Shown one piece after another: positions 45,094-53,041 of a DNA stretch of 64,000 bases. Source of the stretch: Actinomadura latina NBRC 106108. GTDB lineage: Bacteria; Actinomycetota; Actinomycetes; Streptosporangiales; Streptosporangiaceae. Made by a program: the position numbers and the translations under genes. The stretch covers positions 124,001 through 188,000 of the forward strand of contig NZ_BCQS01000018.1 in assembly GCF_001552195.1 (NCBI RefSeq). The letters are read 5' to 3'. The notes beneath the pieces were generated by a model, which ran no database searches, was not told the DNA's origin, and was given only the letters and a program-made list of their open reading frames with translations. Position 1 is the stretch's first letter; every line of letters starts with the position of its first letter.

Positions 45094-46146
45094 TCAGCCG
45101 ACCGGGTCGTCCTGGAGGTTGTACGGGCGGCAGCCGTGATGGCCGCTGTCCGGCGCGAGCCCTTCGCTGGTGACCAGGTGGTCGGTGCCGTAGCCGCGCC
45201 GCTGCTGGTAGGCCCAGTAGGCGGTGTGCCGGCCGCTGGTCCACTTGTCGAAGATCAGTACCTCGCGGACGTCGGCGCCGCCGCTCGCCTTGATGACGAG
45301 GTCGCCCGGCCGCAGCGCCGACTGCCCGATATGGCGGCAGTACGACGCCTCCAGGAGCGCGGAGTTGGGGCCGGGCTTCGGCAGCCCCAGCACCATCGAC
45401 GCGTAGCCCGAGCCGTCGGTGCGGTAGCCCTGGTAGCCGGCCGTCTGGTCGTAGGGCACGCGGTTCGGAGCGTGCGGATGCCATGCCCGCGTCCGCGCCA
45501 TCGCCTCCCGCCGAGTGATCACCTTGACCTTCGGTGGCGCTGCCCCGGCGGGCGAGACGGACTGGTCCCTGCCGCCGTCCTCCGCCGTCCCGTGCAGCGT
45601 GGCCCCGAGCGCCACCCCGGCGGTCCCGGCGGCGAGCGTGCATGCGACGACGGCCCCGAGAAAGAGCAACCGCCGCCGCTTCCCGCCGCCCGTCCCCGCA
45701 CCGGACGAGGGCGCCGCGCCGCGTGGGACCTCCGCGCCGGGCGAGGAGCCCGCACCGCTTTCACGCCCCGTGCCGGGTGAAGAGGACCCGGCCCCGGAAG
45801 CCTCCGCGCTGGGCGACGGGTCCGGGTCGTGCGGGGGCGGCGGGCCGGACGCGGTCTCCGTGCCGGGGGACGGGCGCCTGGCCTGGTCCGCCACCTCCCA
45901 GAGGATCTCCATGCGGCGGCGGTCGGCGCCGCACAGGTCGGCGAGGGAGCGGACGGCGTCCGCGGGGATCCATGTCTCGCCGCTGAGCCAGCGACCCCAC
46001 GACGAGCGGCTCGCGTGCGTCTTGCGTTCGAGGGCGCGGAGGTCGTATCCGGACTCCTCCTTCATCCCGCGCAGCTCGGTGAGCAGGATGCGCACCGCCT
46101 CCGGCAGGCCGTCCGGCAACGGAGTCGGTGGTCGGCTTCGGCTCAT
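45094..46146 (-). CDS. HTH-TM protein with catalytically dead NlpC/P60-like domain
   Basis: A 350-residue membrane regulator-like protein (ATG 46146). N-terminal XRE-type HTH (about 15-80: AVRILLTELRGMKEESGYDL, KTHASRSSWGRWLSGETW), Pro/Ser/Gly linker (about 90-155), one TM segment (159-181), then an extracytoplasmic domain (209-345) that is a close paralogue of the secreted protein at 46533-47114. The catalytic Cys of the paralogue (TDCSGYASM) is Gly245 here (TDGSGYASM; GGC for TGC) and its catalytic His (TRHVVIF) is Glu295 (VREVLIF), so it cannot be a peptidase. It may bind wall peptides and signal to DNA. Divergent from its paralogue. Confidence 0.85.
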   Translation of the reverse strand: MSRSRPPTPLPDGLPEAVRILLTELRGMKEESGYDLRALERKTHASRSSWGRWLSGETWIPADAVRSLADLCGADRRRMEILWEVADQARRPSPGTETASGPPPPHDPDPSPSAEASGAGSSSPGTGRESGAGSSPGAEVPRGAAPSSGAGTGGGKRRRLLFLGAVVACTLAAGTAGVALGATLHGTAEDGGRDQSVSPAGAAPPKVKVITRREAMARTRAWHPHAPNRVPYDQTAGYQGYRTDGSGYASMVLGLPKPGPNSALLEASYCRHIGQSALRPGDLVIKASGGADVREVLIFDKWTSGRHTAYWAYQQRRGYGTDHLVTSEGLAPDSGHHGCRPYNLQDDPVG

Positions 46147-46532
46147 TCGCGATTCTCCCGCAGGTCACACCGCCGATGCGAAAGTCGCCCGGCGCTTATG
46201 CGCGCATCGGAAACTCGGTTCAGCGCTGGCCCATTATGCCCGCTCCGCAGGTGCACGGACGGCATCCTCGATTGATCACCTACCGTTTTCGAATGTGCAC
46301 CCATGGTGATCGACAGGAGTGGCTCAATTCTGTCCCACCGTCCCGCCCGGCTCTGTCGCGGGGTCATGTCCCCGCAGGTCAGAGCCGTCCCATGCGCGGC
46401 GTGTCCCAACCTTCCGGCGTGATTGGCGAATGCGGCGGCGCAGTCCCTAATGTTTGCCGGGTCGATCGGCAGAACTCCCGCTCACGGCTCCCGTCAAGGG
46501 TGCAATTCCCAGCCATTCCAGGAGGATTTCCA
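46147..46532 (+). promoter_or_regulatory. Structured intergenic leader between the paralogues
   Basis: No gene seen in this 386-bp divergent gap. It contains a two-tier hairpin at 46349-46386 (outer GGCTCTG/CAGAGCC, inner GCGGGG/CCCCGC with a TCATGT loop) about 150 nt before the secreted-peptidase start, and must hold promoters for both genes. The length and pairing recall riboswitch-controlled wall-hydrolase leaders, but I could not match a known consensus such as the c-di-AMP (ydaO) motif. Confidence 0.45.
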
Positions 46533-47114
46533 ATGGCTTCCCCCCGAACTCTTCTCATCGGCGTCAGCTCGCTGGCGCTGGCCGGTGGTACCGTCTTCGG
46601 CCTCACCGGGGTGTCCACGTCCGCCGCGCCCTCGGCGCCCGCGCAGGGCGTCCAGCTGCAGGCGGCGGACGGCCAGGTCGCGGTGGCCGCCGTCCCGAAG
46701 GTCACCCGCGCGCAGGTCATCACCCGGGCCAAGACCTGGCACCCGCACACCAGCAAGCGGGTGCCCTACAGCCAGTCGAAGACCCACGGCGGCTACCGCA
46801 CCGACTGCTCCGGCTACGCGTCCATGACGCTGCGGCTGCCGAAGCCCGGCCCCAACACGGTCGGCCTCGCGTCGTCGAAGTACAGCACGCGCATCAAGAT
46901 GTCCCAGCTCAAGAAGGGCGACCTGATCATCGACGCGATCGGGAGCAACACCACCCGGCACGTCGTCATCTTCGAGAAGTGGACGTCCAGCAAGCACACC
47001 GCCTACTGGGCGTACGAGCAGCGCGGCGGCTACGGCACCGACCACCGCACCCGCACGTACGGCCTGTCCAGCGGCAGCCAGTACAAGGCGTACCGGCCGA
47101 AGAACCTCACGTGA
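46533..47114 (+). CDS. Secreted NlpC/P60-like cysteine peptidase
   Basis: A 193-residue exported protein. The ATG at 46533 follows AGGAGGA. Signal peptide (RTLLIGVSSLALAGGTVFGLTG...SAA) with no lipobox, then a compact NlpC/P60-like domain (about 57-192): YRTDCSGYASMTL (Cys92), KKGDLIIDAI and TRHVVIFEKW (His143), all consistent with an active Cys/His pair. Likely a peptidoglycan endopeptidase or amidase, by family knowledge. It is divergent from a membrane HTH paralogue that lacks both residues, and is followed by a perfect 15-bp terminator. Confidence 0.85.
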   Translation: MASPRTLLIGVSSLALAGGTVFGLTGVSTSAAPSAPAQGVQLQAADGQVAVAAVPKVTRAQVITRAKTWHPHTSKRVPYSQSKTHGGYRTDCSGYASMTLRLPKPGPNTVGLASSKYSTRIKMSQLKKGDLIIDAIGSNTTRHVVIFEKWTSSKHTAYWAYEQRGGYGTDHRTRTYGLSSGSQYKAYRPKNLT

Positions 47115-47130
47115 GCTGACCGCCCCCCGC

Positions 47131-47165
47131 GAAACGCCCGGCCGGGCTCCCCGGCCGGGCGTTTC
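47131..47165 (+). terminator. Terminator after the secreted peptidase gene
   Basis: A perfect 15-bp stem (GAAACGCCCGGCCGG / CCGGCCGGGCGTTTC) with a GCTCC loop. It also lies downstream of the small minus-strand gene at 47181, so it can serve both directions. Confidence 0.85.
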
Positions 47166-47180
47166 CTTCGTTCGGGCGGA

Positions 47181-47372
47181 TCAGGAGGTCTCCACGATCC
47201 GCCACCGGCCGACATCGCGATGGTCGGAGTCGAAGATGTCAGACTCGTCGCCGGCCTTCAACTCGTAATGCCGGACGTTGCCCGCCCAGTACCGCAGGAT
47301 CCGCCCCAACTCCTTGGCGGCGTCCTTGGCCACGGCGCCTTCGCTCATATCGACTTCCAGCACGAACTTCAC
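47181..47372 (-). CDS. Small conserved actinobacterial protein
   Basis: A 63-residue soluble protein. The GTG at 47372 is chosen because a strong GGAGGTGA lies 5 nt ahead; the longer frame to 47465 is unlikely. Sequence VKFVLEVDMSEGAVAKDAAK, ELGRILRYWAGNVRHYEL and a short basic/acidic tail. I recall similar short proteins in Streptomyces, without known function. It is divergent from the TetR gene at 47528. Confidence 0.65.
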   Translation of the reverse strand: MKFVLEVDMSEGAVAKDAAKELGRILRYWAGNVRHYELKAGDESDIFDSDHRDVGRWRIVETS

Positions 47373-47527
47373 CGCTCTCACCTCCGCCTTCAATCGTTTC
47401 ATTGAATTACCCAGTGAGAGTTCGCGTGCGGTTTCGGCTGGCGGATCGGCCTGTCGGTCGGCCAACCCTCAAACCGCGTCCAACGCGGTGGTCATGCCGA
47501 CCTACTTTCGTGTTAGTATCGATTATC

Positions 47528-48109
47528 ATGAAAAGGTCGTACACCCAGGGGGCTCGGGCGCGGTCGGCGGAGGCAACTCGGCAGCGGATCCTGGACGCCG
47601 CGGTGACGCTGCTGAGTTCGCGGCTGCGCTCGGACGTCCGGCTGGAGGACGTGGCCGCCGGGGCGGGCGTGAGCGTGCCGACGGTGCTGCGCGTGTACGG
47701 CAACCGGGGACGGCTGATCGAGCTGGCCCTGGAGAAGGTGCTCGAAGAGATGGGCGACGAGCTGCGGCGGCCCGAACCGGGGGACGTCGCGGCCTCGGTG
47801 ACGGCATGGTTCGACCACTACGAGAAGTTCGGGGACGTGGTGGTCCGCAACCTGGCGGACGAGTCCGACCCCGCGGTCGCGCCGATCGTGCGGATCGGGC
47901 GGACCCGGCACCGGCGGCATGTCGAGAGCCAGCTCGGCCCGCGGCTCGCCGCCGTCCCGGAGGAGCGCCGCGCCATGGTCGTCGACGCGCTGGTCTGCGC
48001 CTGCGACGTCTACACCTGGAAGCTGCTGCGCCGGGACATGGGACGTGCGAGGGCCGAGGCCGAGGCGACGATGACGCTGATGATCGAGTCTCTGCTGGAG
48101 GGAGCGTGA
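47528..48109 (+). CDS. TetR-family regulator of the glycosyltransferase
   Basis: A 193-residue regulator with the TetR HTH at about 17-62 (RILDAAVTLLSSRLRSDVRLEDVAAGAGVSVPTVLRVYGNRGRL). The ATG at 47528 has no ribosome binding site and a TAGTAT about 10 nt upstream, so the mRNA is probably leaderless. It ends one base before the glycosyltransferase ATG, so both are one operon and the regulator likely controls both. Ligand unknown. Confidence 0.88.
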   Translation: MKRSYTQGARARSAEATRQRILDAAVTLLSSRLRSDVRLEDVAAGAGVSVPTVLRVYGNRGRLIELALEKVLEEMGDELRRPEPGDVAASVTAWFDHYEKFGDVVVRNLADESDPAVAPIVRIGRTRHRRHVESQLGPRLAAVPEERRAMVVDALVCACDVYTWKLLRRDMGRARAEAEATMTLMIESLLEGA

Positions 48110-48110
48110 C

Positions 48111-49253
48111 ATGTCCGGCTGGTTGCTGCTGACCTGGGACGGGGCCGGGAACCAGGGCCCGATGATCGCACTTGCGCAGCATCTGGCGGCGCGCGGCCAC
48201 AAGGTCACGTTCGCCGGCTACGCCGGCCAGCGGGCCCGCTTCGAGAGGGCCGGGTTCGCGTTCCGGCCGCTGCCCCGCGCGGACGCGGGCTACCCCGCCG
48301 CGCCGCCGCCGGAGGGCTGGCTGCCCGCGCTGGTCGGCGCGGTCTGGGCCTGCCCGGAACAGGCGGCGGACGTTGAAGAGGCGCTGGCGGACGGCTCCTA
48401 CGACGGGGTGGTCGCCGACTGCCTGATGTTCGGCGCGCTCGCCCGGCTGGAGACGTCCGAGATCCCGGCGGCGGTGCTGGTGCACAGCGCGCCGGGGGCG
48501 CTCTGCCCGCCGGGGCAGGCGATGGACCAGATGCTGCTGCCCGCCGTCAACGCTCTGCGCGGCGGCGCCGGCCGTCCCGCCCTCGAACGCCTCTGGGACG
48601 CGTGGAAGCCGTTCCCGACCCTGTGCGCGAGCGTCCGCGAACTGGATCCGCTCGCCGACCAGGCGCCTTTCGACTACGTCGGCCCGATGTTCGAGGAGCA
48701 GCCGCCGTCCGGCTGGCAGCCGCCCTGGCCTGCGGACGACCCGCGGCCCCTCGTGGTGGCCGGCTTCTCCACCGGGCTGGCGTGGGACCAGACCTCACGC
48801 ATCCAGCGCACTCTCGACGCGTTCGCCGCCGGCGGGCCGCGCCTGCTGATCACGACCGGGATGATGGACGCCGCCGGCCTGCGCGTGCCGGAGAACGCGA
48901 CCGTCCTGGCGTGGCTGCCGCACGCCGAGATCCTCCCGCACGCGGCGGCGGTCGTGACGCATGCGGGGCACGGCACCGTGGCCGCCGCGCTCGCCCACGG
49001 CGCGCCGGTCGTCGCACTCCCGAACCCGGCCGCCGACCAGCCGATCCTGGCGGGGCGCGCGGCCGGCCTGGGCGCCGGTATCGCGTTGGACGGCGAGGCT
49101 GCCGATCCGGGGGAGATCGCGGCGGCCGTCCGCACGGTCATCGACGACCCGTCCTACCGCGCCGCCGCGCTGTCGCTGGCCGGCCGCATAGCCGCCGCAC
49201 CGGGGCCGGCAGCGGCGGCCGGCCGGCTCGAACGCCTGCTCGGGAATGTGTAG
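48111..49253 (+). CDS. MGT-type glycosyltransferase (GT1)
   Basis: A 380-residue GT-B fold enzyme of the macrolide/UDP-glycosyltransferase group. N-terminal acceptor domain (WDGAGNQGPMIALAQHLAARGHKVTFAGY) and C-terminal donor domain with the signature WLPHAEILPHAAAVVTHAGHGTVAAALAHG and PNPAADQ. Such enzymes transfer sugars from nucleotide sugars to small hydrophobic acceptors and often inactivate antibiotics. ATG 48111, GGAGGGAGC ahead, right behind a TetR gene; an antibiotic-resistance role is plausible but unproven. Confidence 0.9.
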   Translation: MSGWLLLTWDGAGNQGPMIALAQHLAARGHKVTFAGYAGQRARFERAGFAFRPLPRADAGYPAAPPPEGWLPALVGAVWACPEQAADVEEALADGSYDGVVADCLMFGALARLETSEIPAAVLVHSAPGALCPPGQAMDQMLLPAVNALRGGAGRPALERLWDAWKPFPTLCASVRELDPLADQAPFDYVGPMFEEQPPSGWQPPWPADDPRPLVVAGFSTGLAWDQTSRIQRTLDAFAAGGPRLLITTGMMDAAGLRVPENATVLAWLPHAEILPHAAAVVTHAGHGTVAAALAHGAPVVALPNPAADQPILAGRAAGLGAGIALDGEAADPGEIAAAVRTVIDDPSYRAAALSLAGRIAAAPGPAAAAGRLERLLGNV

Positions 49254-49260
49254 CGCGCCC

Positions 49261-49797
49261 TTAGCCGAGCTTCTTCACCAGGAGTTCGAACTCCAGGTCG
49301 TCGCGCTTGGGGAGGCCGAAGCGCTCGTCGCCGTACGGGAACGGGCTCGTCTCCCCGGTCCGGACGTAGCCGCGCCGGACGTACCAGGCGATCAGGTCCT
49401 CGCGGACGCTGATCACCGTCATGTGCATCTCCTTCGCGCCCCACTCGTCGCGCACGACGCGTTCGGCCTCGGCGAGGACCTGTCTGCCGAGGCCGTCGCC
49501 CTGGCGGGCGGGGTCGACGGCGAACATGCCGAAGTAGGCGCAGCCGTCGTCCCGGTTCTCCAGCTGGCAGCAGGCGGCCAGGACGCCGCCCACCTCGGCG
49601 ACGAGCATGCGGGAGCCGGCGCCGGTCACGACGGCCGAGACGGCGTCCGGATCCGTGCGCTGACCGTCGAGGAGGTCGGCCTCCGTCGTCCACCCGGCGC
49701 GGCTGGAGTCGCCGCGGTAGGCGCTCTCGACGAGGTCGACCAGGTCGGGGACGTCGGCCGGCGTCGCCGAACGGAAGGTGGGGTTCGCGGTGCTCAC
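49261..49797 (-). CDS. GNAT-family acetyltransferase
   Basis: A 178-residue N-acetyltransferase, GTG start at 49797. The acetyl-CoA-binding motif A is FAVDPARQGDGLGRQVLAEAE, preceded by MLVAEVGGVLAACCQLE and followed by IAWYVRRGYVRTGE. The substrate is unknown. It converges on the glycosyltransferase gene with an 8-bp gap and is divergent from the Rrf2 gene, whose operator lies between them. Confidence 0.88.
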   Translation of the reverse strand: MSTANPTFRSATPADVPDLVDLVESAYRGDSSRAGWTTEADLLDGQRTDPDAVSAVVTGAGSRMLVAEVGGVLAACCQLENRDDGCAYFGMFAVDPARQGDGLGRQVLAEAERVVRDEWGAKEMHMTVISVREDLIAWYVRRGYVRTGETSPFPYGDERFGLPKRDDLEFELLVKKLG

Positions 49798-49861
49798 AAA
49801 GCGGACCCTAGCGCCGCGCCGGCGGTGCTCGGGCGCCGCCCACCGGGTTGCGGCAACAATA

Positions 49862-49880
49862 CTGGATGCTTAGTATCCAG
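49862..49880 (+). promoter_or_regulatory. Rrf2 operator, site 1
   Basis: CTGGATGCTTAGTATCCAG, a 19-bp palindrome with 6-bp arms, lies 4 bp before the ATG of the Rrf2-type gene. The same 19-bp pattern precedes the next gene (50413-50431), which suggests autoregulation and control of the neighbour. Confidence 0.7.
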
Positions 49881-49884
49881 GATT

Positions 49885-50370
49885 ATGCGGATGAGCGAGG
49901 GGGTCGAGTGGGCGATCCACAGCTGCCTCAACCTGACCTGGCTGGAGCCGGGGGAGGCCATGACGGCGGCCAGGATGGCGGCGTACTACGCGCTGCCCGC
50001 GGCCTACCTGAACAAGCAGCTGCAGGCCCTCGCCCGCGCCGGGATCCTCACGTCCACCCCCGGGCCGCGCGGAGGGTTCCGGCTCGCGCGAGACCCGGCG
50101 GACGTCACGCTGCTGGATGTGGTGACGGCCATCGAGGGCCCGGACGAGGCGTTCCAGTGCAAGGAGATCCTGCGGCAGGGGCCCGGCGAGCACGAGGGCG
50201 TCGACTACCGCAAGCGGTGCTTCGTCTCCCAGGCCATGCGGAAGGCGGAGCTGGCCTGGCGCAGGGAGCTGGCCGGGCAGACCCTCGCCGATCTCCGGGA
50301 CACCGTGGAGCGCCGCCTCCCGGCCACGCCCGGCGAGACCCGCGCCTGGTTCGCGAACCTGCGGATCTGA
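49885..50370 (+). CDS. Rrf2-family regulator
   Basis: A 161-residue winged-helix protein: MSEGVEWAIHSCLNLTWL, AARMAAYYALPAAYLNKQLQALARAGILTSTPGPRGGFRLARDPADVTLLDVVTAIEG is the Rrf2 DNA-binding domain. The Cys in EAFQCKEILRQG and in KRCFVSQAM lie where Fe-S-binding Rrf2 proteins have cysteines, but only two, so the redox sensor would be atypical. ATG 49885, leaderless-looking, just after the palindrome. It probably controls itself and the AhpD gene at 50453. Confidence 0.9.
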   Translation: MRMSEGVEWAIHSCLNLTWLEPGEAMTAARMAAYYALPAAYLNKQLQALARAGILTSTPGPRGGFRLARDPADVTLLDVVTAIEGPDEAFQCKEILRQGPGEHEGVDYRKRCFVSQAMRKAELAWRRELAGQTLADLRDTVERRLPATPGETRAWFANLRI

Positions 50371-50412
50371 CCCCCGGCCGGGCCCGGCAGGGCGTCCGGC
50401 CATCGGCTAATC

Positions 50413-50431
50413 CTGGATAGAAGACGTCCAG
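50413..50431 (+). promoter_or_regulatory. Rrf2 operator, site 2
   Basis: CTGGATAGAAGACGTCCAG, 19 bp, shares the outer arms CTGGAT/TCCAG and exact length with the site before the regulator gene. It lies 22 bp before the ATG of the AhpD-like gene. Confidence 0.7.
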
Positions 50432-50452
50432 ATTTGAGGAAGGGAACCACCC

Positions 50453-50902
50453 ATGCAGGCACGAATGAGCGTCGTGAAGCCCGCCGCCGCGGGGTACAAG
50501 GCCATGCTCGCGCTGGAGTCGTACGTCAACGGCAGCGGCGTCCCGCAGAGCACCCTCGAGCTGGTCAGGCTGCGCGTCAGCCAGATCAACGGCTGCGCGT
50601 TCTGCGTGAACATGCACGCCACCGACGCCAAGAAGGCGGGCGAGACCGACGAGCGGCTCTGGTCGGTGGCGGCCTGGCGCGAGGCGCCCTACTACACCGA
50701 CGAGGAGCGGGCGGCGCTGGCGCTGGCCGAGGCGGCCACCCGCATCGCCGACGACCCGGCCGGGGTTCCCGACGACGTCTGGAACGACGCGGCCGACCAC
50801 TACGACGAGGAGACCCTCGCCGGCCTCATCATGGCCATCGCCGCGATCAACGCCTGGAACCGGATCAACGTCACCGTCCGCAACCCCGCCGCCGCCCACT
50901 GA
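50453..50902 (+). CDS. AhpD-like carboxymuconolactone decarboxylase family protein
   Basis: A 149-residue AhpD-fold protein with the redox motif INGCAFCVNMH (Cys48, Cys51, His55), typical of alkylhydroperoxidase-like enzymes that reduce peroxides with a thiol relay. ATG 50453, GAGGAAGGG ahead. It is the apparent target of the Rrf2 regulator (matching operators), which fits a peroxide or electrophile response. Substrate not known. Confidence 0.9.
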   Translation: MQARMSVVKPAAAGYKAMLALESYVNGSGVPQSTLELVRLRVSQINGCAFCVNMHATDAKKAGETDERLWSVAAWREAPYYTDEERAALALAEAATRIADDPAGVPDDVWNDAADHYDEETLAGLIMAIAAINAWNRINVTVRNPAAAH

Positions 50903-50926
50903 GGGACGGCCCGCCGGACGTCCCGG

Positions 50927-51412
50927 CTACTGGTCGACGCGGCAGTCCGGACCGATCGGGCGGGTGATCGACCAGTAGCGGCGGAAGTGACATTTCGCCA
51001 TCTTCCAGCGGCCGTCCTCGATGACGTACTCGTCGTCGTACTCGCCGGTGGTCACGGTCTCGGTGTTGTCGAACAGGTTGACCTGGCGGAACTTGAGCGT
51101 CCATCGGCCGGACGCGGTCGCCTCGCCGTGGACGGTGATGTCCGGGTGCATCGCGTGGTGCATGTCGAGGATGGCGTTCCTGCCGTCGATCTTCTGGAGG
51201 GCGATCCTCTCGAAGACCCGCGCGATGCCGTCGGCGTCGTCGAAGGCGCCCAGGCGGCCGTAGTCGATGGAGGCGCCCGAGGCGATGAAGCAGGTCCGGA
51301 ATTCCGCGGGGTCCTTGGCGTCGCAGGCGCGCAGGTAGCGGTGCTTGAGGGCCTTGATGTCCTCGATGGCCTCAAGCCGGGCGATGCGCGCGGCGATGTC
51401 GGGACTCGGCAT
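50927..51412 (-). CDS. SnoaL-like/NTF2-fold protein
   Basis: A 161-residue protein, ATG 51412. It matches the SnoaL_4 type: IAARIARLEAIEDIKALKHRYLRACDAKD, FDDADGIARVFERIA, MHHAMHPDITVHG and YDDEYVIEDGRWKMAKCHFRRYW. The conserved N-terminal Tyr/Asp (KHRYLRACD) and central His pair are those of small cone-shaped hydratase or isomerase enzymes, often linked to steroid or aromatic breakdown. Divergent from the epoxide-hydrolase-like gene at 51514, 101 bp apart. Confidence 0.82.
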   Translation of the reverse strand: MPSPDIAARIARLEAIEDIKALKHRYLRACDAKDPAEFRTCFIASGASIDYGRLGAFDDADGIARVFERIALQKIDGRNAILDMHHAMHPDITVHGEATASGRWTLKFRQVNLFDNTETVTTGEYDDEYVIEDGRWKMAKCHFRRYWSITRPIGPDCRVDQ

Positions 51413-51513
51413 GGTCGCCGACTCTGGTTCGCCGGGGGACGCGCCGTCCACCGGTGTCCCGGTGAACGGGAGGCAGAGGGATCGGAGCGGGACGTGCACC
51501 GAGGATCGTCGGT

Positions 51514-52491
51514 ATGAGCTTCGGCGAGGGGAACGTCCGGCATCGGATGGTGGACGTCGGCGACATCGCTCTTCATGTCGCCGAGCAGGGTGACGGGCCT
51601 CCGGTGCTGTTGTGCCACGGGTTTCCGGGGCTCTGGTACAGCTGGCGGCATCAGCTTCCGGTGCTGGCGGCGGCCGGGTACCGGGCTATCGCGGTTGATA
51701 TGCGCGGCTATGGGCGGAGTGGTCGTCCCGCCTCGCCGAGGGAGTACGACCGGCGGCACACCGTCGCGGACATGGTCGGGCTCCTGGACGGGCTCGGTAT
51801 CGAGGACGCCGTCTTCGCCGGGCACGACTTCGGGGCCGCCCTCGTCTGGGACCTGCCCCAGTGGGCCCCCGGACGGGTCAAGGCGCTGATGCAGTTGAGC
51901 GTGCCGCGCATGCCCGTTTCGAAGCGTCCGCCCACGGAGATCTATGCGCGGATGGCGGCGCAGCACTTCGTCCATGTGCACTACTTCCAGGAGAAGGGGC
52001 CCGCGGACGAGGAGTTGGGGGCCGAACCAGCGCGTTTCCTGGCGAACGTGTTCTGGGCTCTCAGCGGTGGATACCGGAACCTCGACATCTGGCGGCACCC
52101 CAGCGAAGGCAACGGCTATCTCGATGTGCTGCCGGAAGCCCCGCCCTTGCCGTGGCCATGGTTGTCGCAGGACGAGTTCGCCCACTACGTCGATGAGTTC
52201 CGCCGGACGGGCTTCACCGGTGGCCTCAACTGGTACCGGGCCTATGACCGCGTCTGGGAGGAGAAGCAGAACCGTCCGGACGAGCCCGTCACCGTCCCGA
52301 CGATGTTCCTCGTGGGCGAGCGTGACCCCGTCCTCCAGATGATGGGATCCGGCGCGCTGAAGCAGATGGAGGGGCTGGTGCCCGGGCTCCGCGACGTCCA
52401 CATCGTTGAAGGGGCGGGGCATTTCGTGCAGATGGAGGCGCCCGGCGAGGTCAACGAGGCGATGCTCGCGTTCCTCGCCGGGCTCACGTAG
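51514..52491 (+). CDS. Alpha/beta hydrolase (epoxide hydrolase type)
   Basis: A 325-residue hydrolase. Oxyanion motif CHGFPGLWYSW, Tyr/Arg loop VDMRGYGRSGRPAS, nucleophile elbow FAGHDFGAALVW (Asp in GHDFG, the signature of epoxide hydrolases and haloalkane dehalogenases), the acid in LVGERDPVLQ and the final His in EGAGHFVQMEAP. ATG 51514 follows GAGGATCGTCGGT. It opens epoxides with water, by family knowledge. Converges on the TetR gene with an 8-bp overlap. Confidence 0.9.
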   Translation: MSFGEGNVRHRMVDVGDIALHVAEQGDGPPVLLCHGFPGLWYSWRHQLPVLAAAGYRAIAVDMRGYGRSGRPASPREYDRRHTVADMVGLLDGLGIEDAVFAGHDFGAALVWDLPQWAPGRVKALMQLSVPRMPVSKRPPTEIYARMAAQHFVHVHYFQEKGPADEELGAEPARFLANVFWALSGGYRNLDIWRHPSEGNGYLDVLPEAPPLPWPWLSQDEFAHYVDEFRRTGFTGGLNWYRAYDRVWEEKQNRPDEPVTVPTMFLVGERDPVLQMMGSGALKQMEGLVPGLRDVHIVEGAGHFVQMEAPGEVNEAMLAFLAGLT

Positions 52492-53023
52492 GCCGCGCCA
52501 GCAGGATCTCCAAGGTGCGTTCGTACAGGCCGGAGTCGCTCTCGCCGGGCATCAGGTAGCCGCCGACCCACGAGCGCAGCATCAGCAGAGCGCGCAGCCG
52601 CGCGTCCTCGGCGCCGAACCCGAGGTCCTCCAGGCAGCCGGCGATGTGCCCGAGCAGCGCCCGGTCGGCGTGCCGCACCGCCTCCTCCGCCGCGGGCTCG
52701 TGCTGCGCCCACAGCCGCATCGCCCGGTCGATCGGCGCGACCTCGCGGCCGAGCGCCTGGATGCGGTGCAGCCGTTCGCGCGGATCGGTGGTGCTGCCGA
52801 GGGACAGGCCCCACACCTCGTCCGTCCGCTCGTGCGCCCACCGGTCGAGCAGCGCCCGCATCAGCTCGGGACGGTCGGTGAAATGCCAGTAGAAGCTGCC
52901 CTTCGTGACGCCGAGCCGGGCGGCCAGCGCGTTGATCGTCACGCCGCGCTCGCCCGCGCGGGCCAGTTCCAGGTAGGCGGCCTCGATCCAGTCGCGCCGC
53001 GCCATCCTCGTTCGCGTCGTCAT
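52484..53023 (-). CDS. TetR-family regulator
   Basis: A 179-residue TetR protein, ATG 53023. HTH at about 10-55 (WIEAAYLELARAGERGVTINALAARLGVTKGSFYWHFTDRPELM). It follows the flavin-monooxygenase-like gene on the same strand after 18 bp and is probably its regulator; a palindrome (54219-54236) before that gene is the likely binding site. Confidence 0.9.
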   Translation of the reverse strand: MTTRTRMARRDWIEAAYLELARAGERGVTINALAARLGVTKGSFYWHFTDRPELMRALLDRWAHERTDEVWGLSLGSTTDPRERLHRIQALGREVAPIDRAMRLWAQHEPAAEEAVRHADRALLGHIAGCLEDLGFGAEDARLRALLMLRSWVGGYLMPGESDSGLYERTLEILLARPT

Positions 53024-53041
53024 GCCCCCGTCCACCGCCGG

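Noticed and set aside
46147-46532. c-di-AMP (ydaO) riboswitch before the secreted peptidase
   Set aside because: The position would fit, but I could not find the conserved ydaO core; only the two-tier hairpin is clear.
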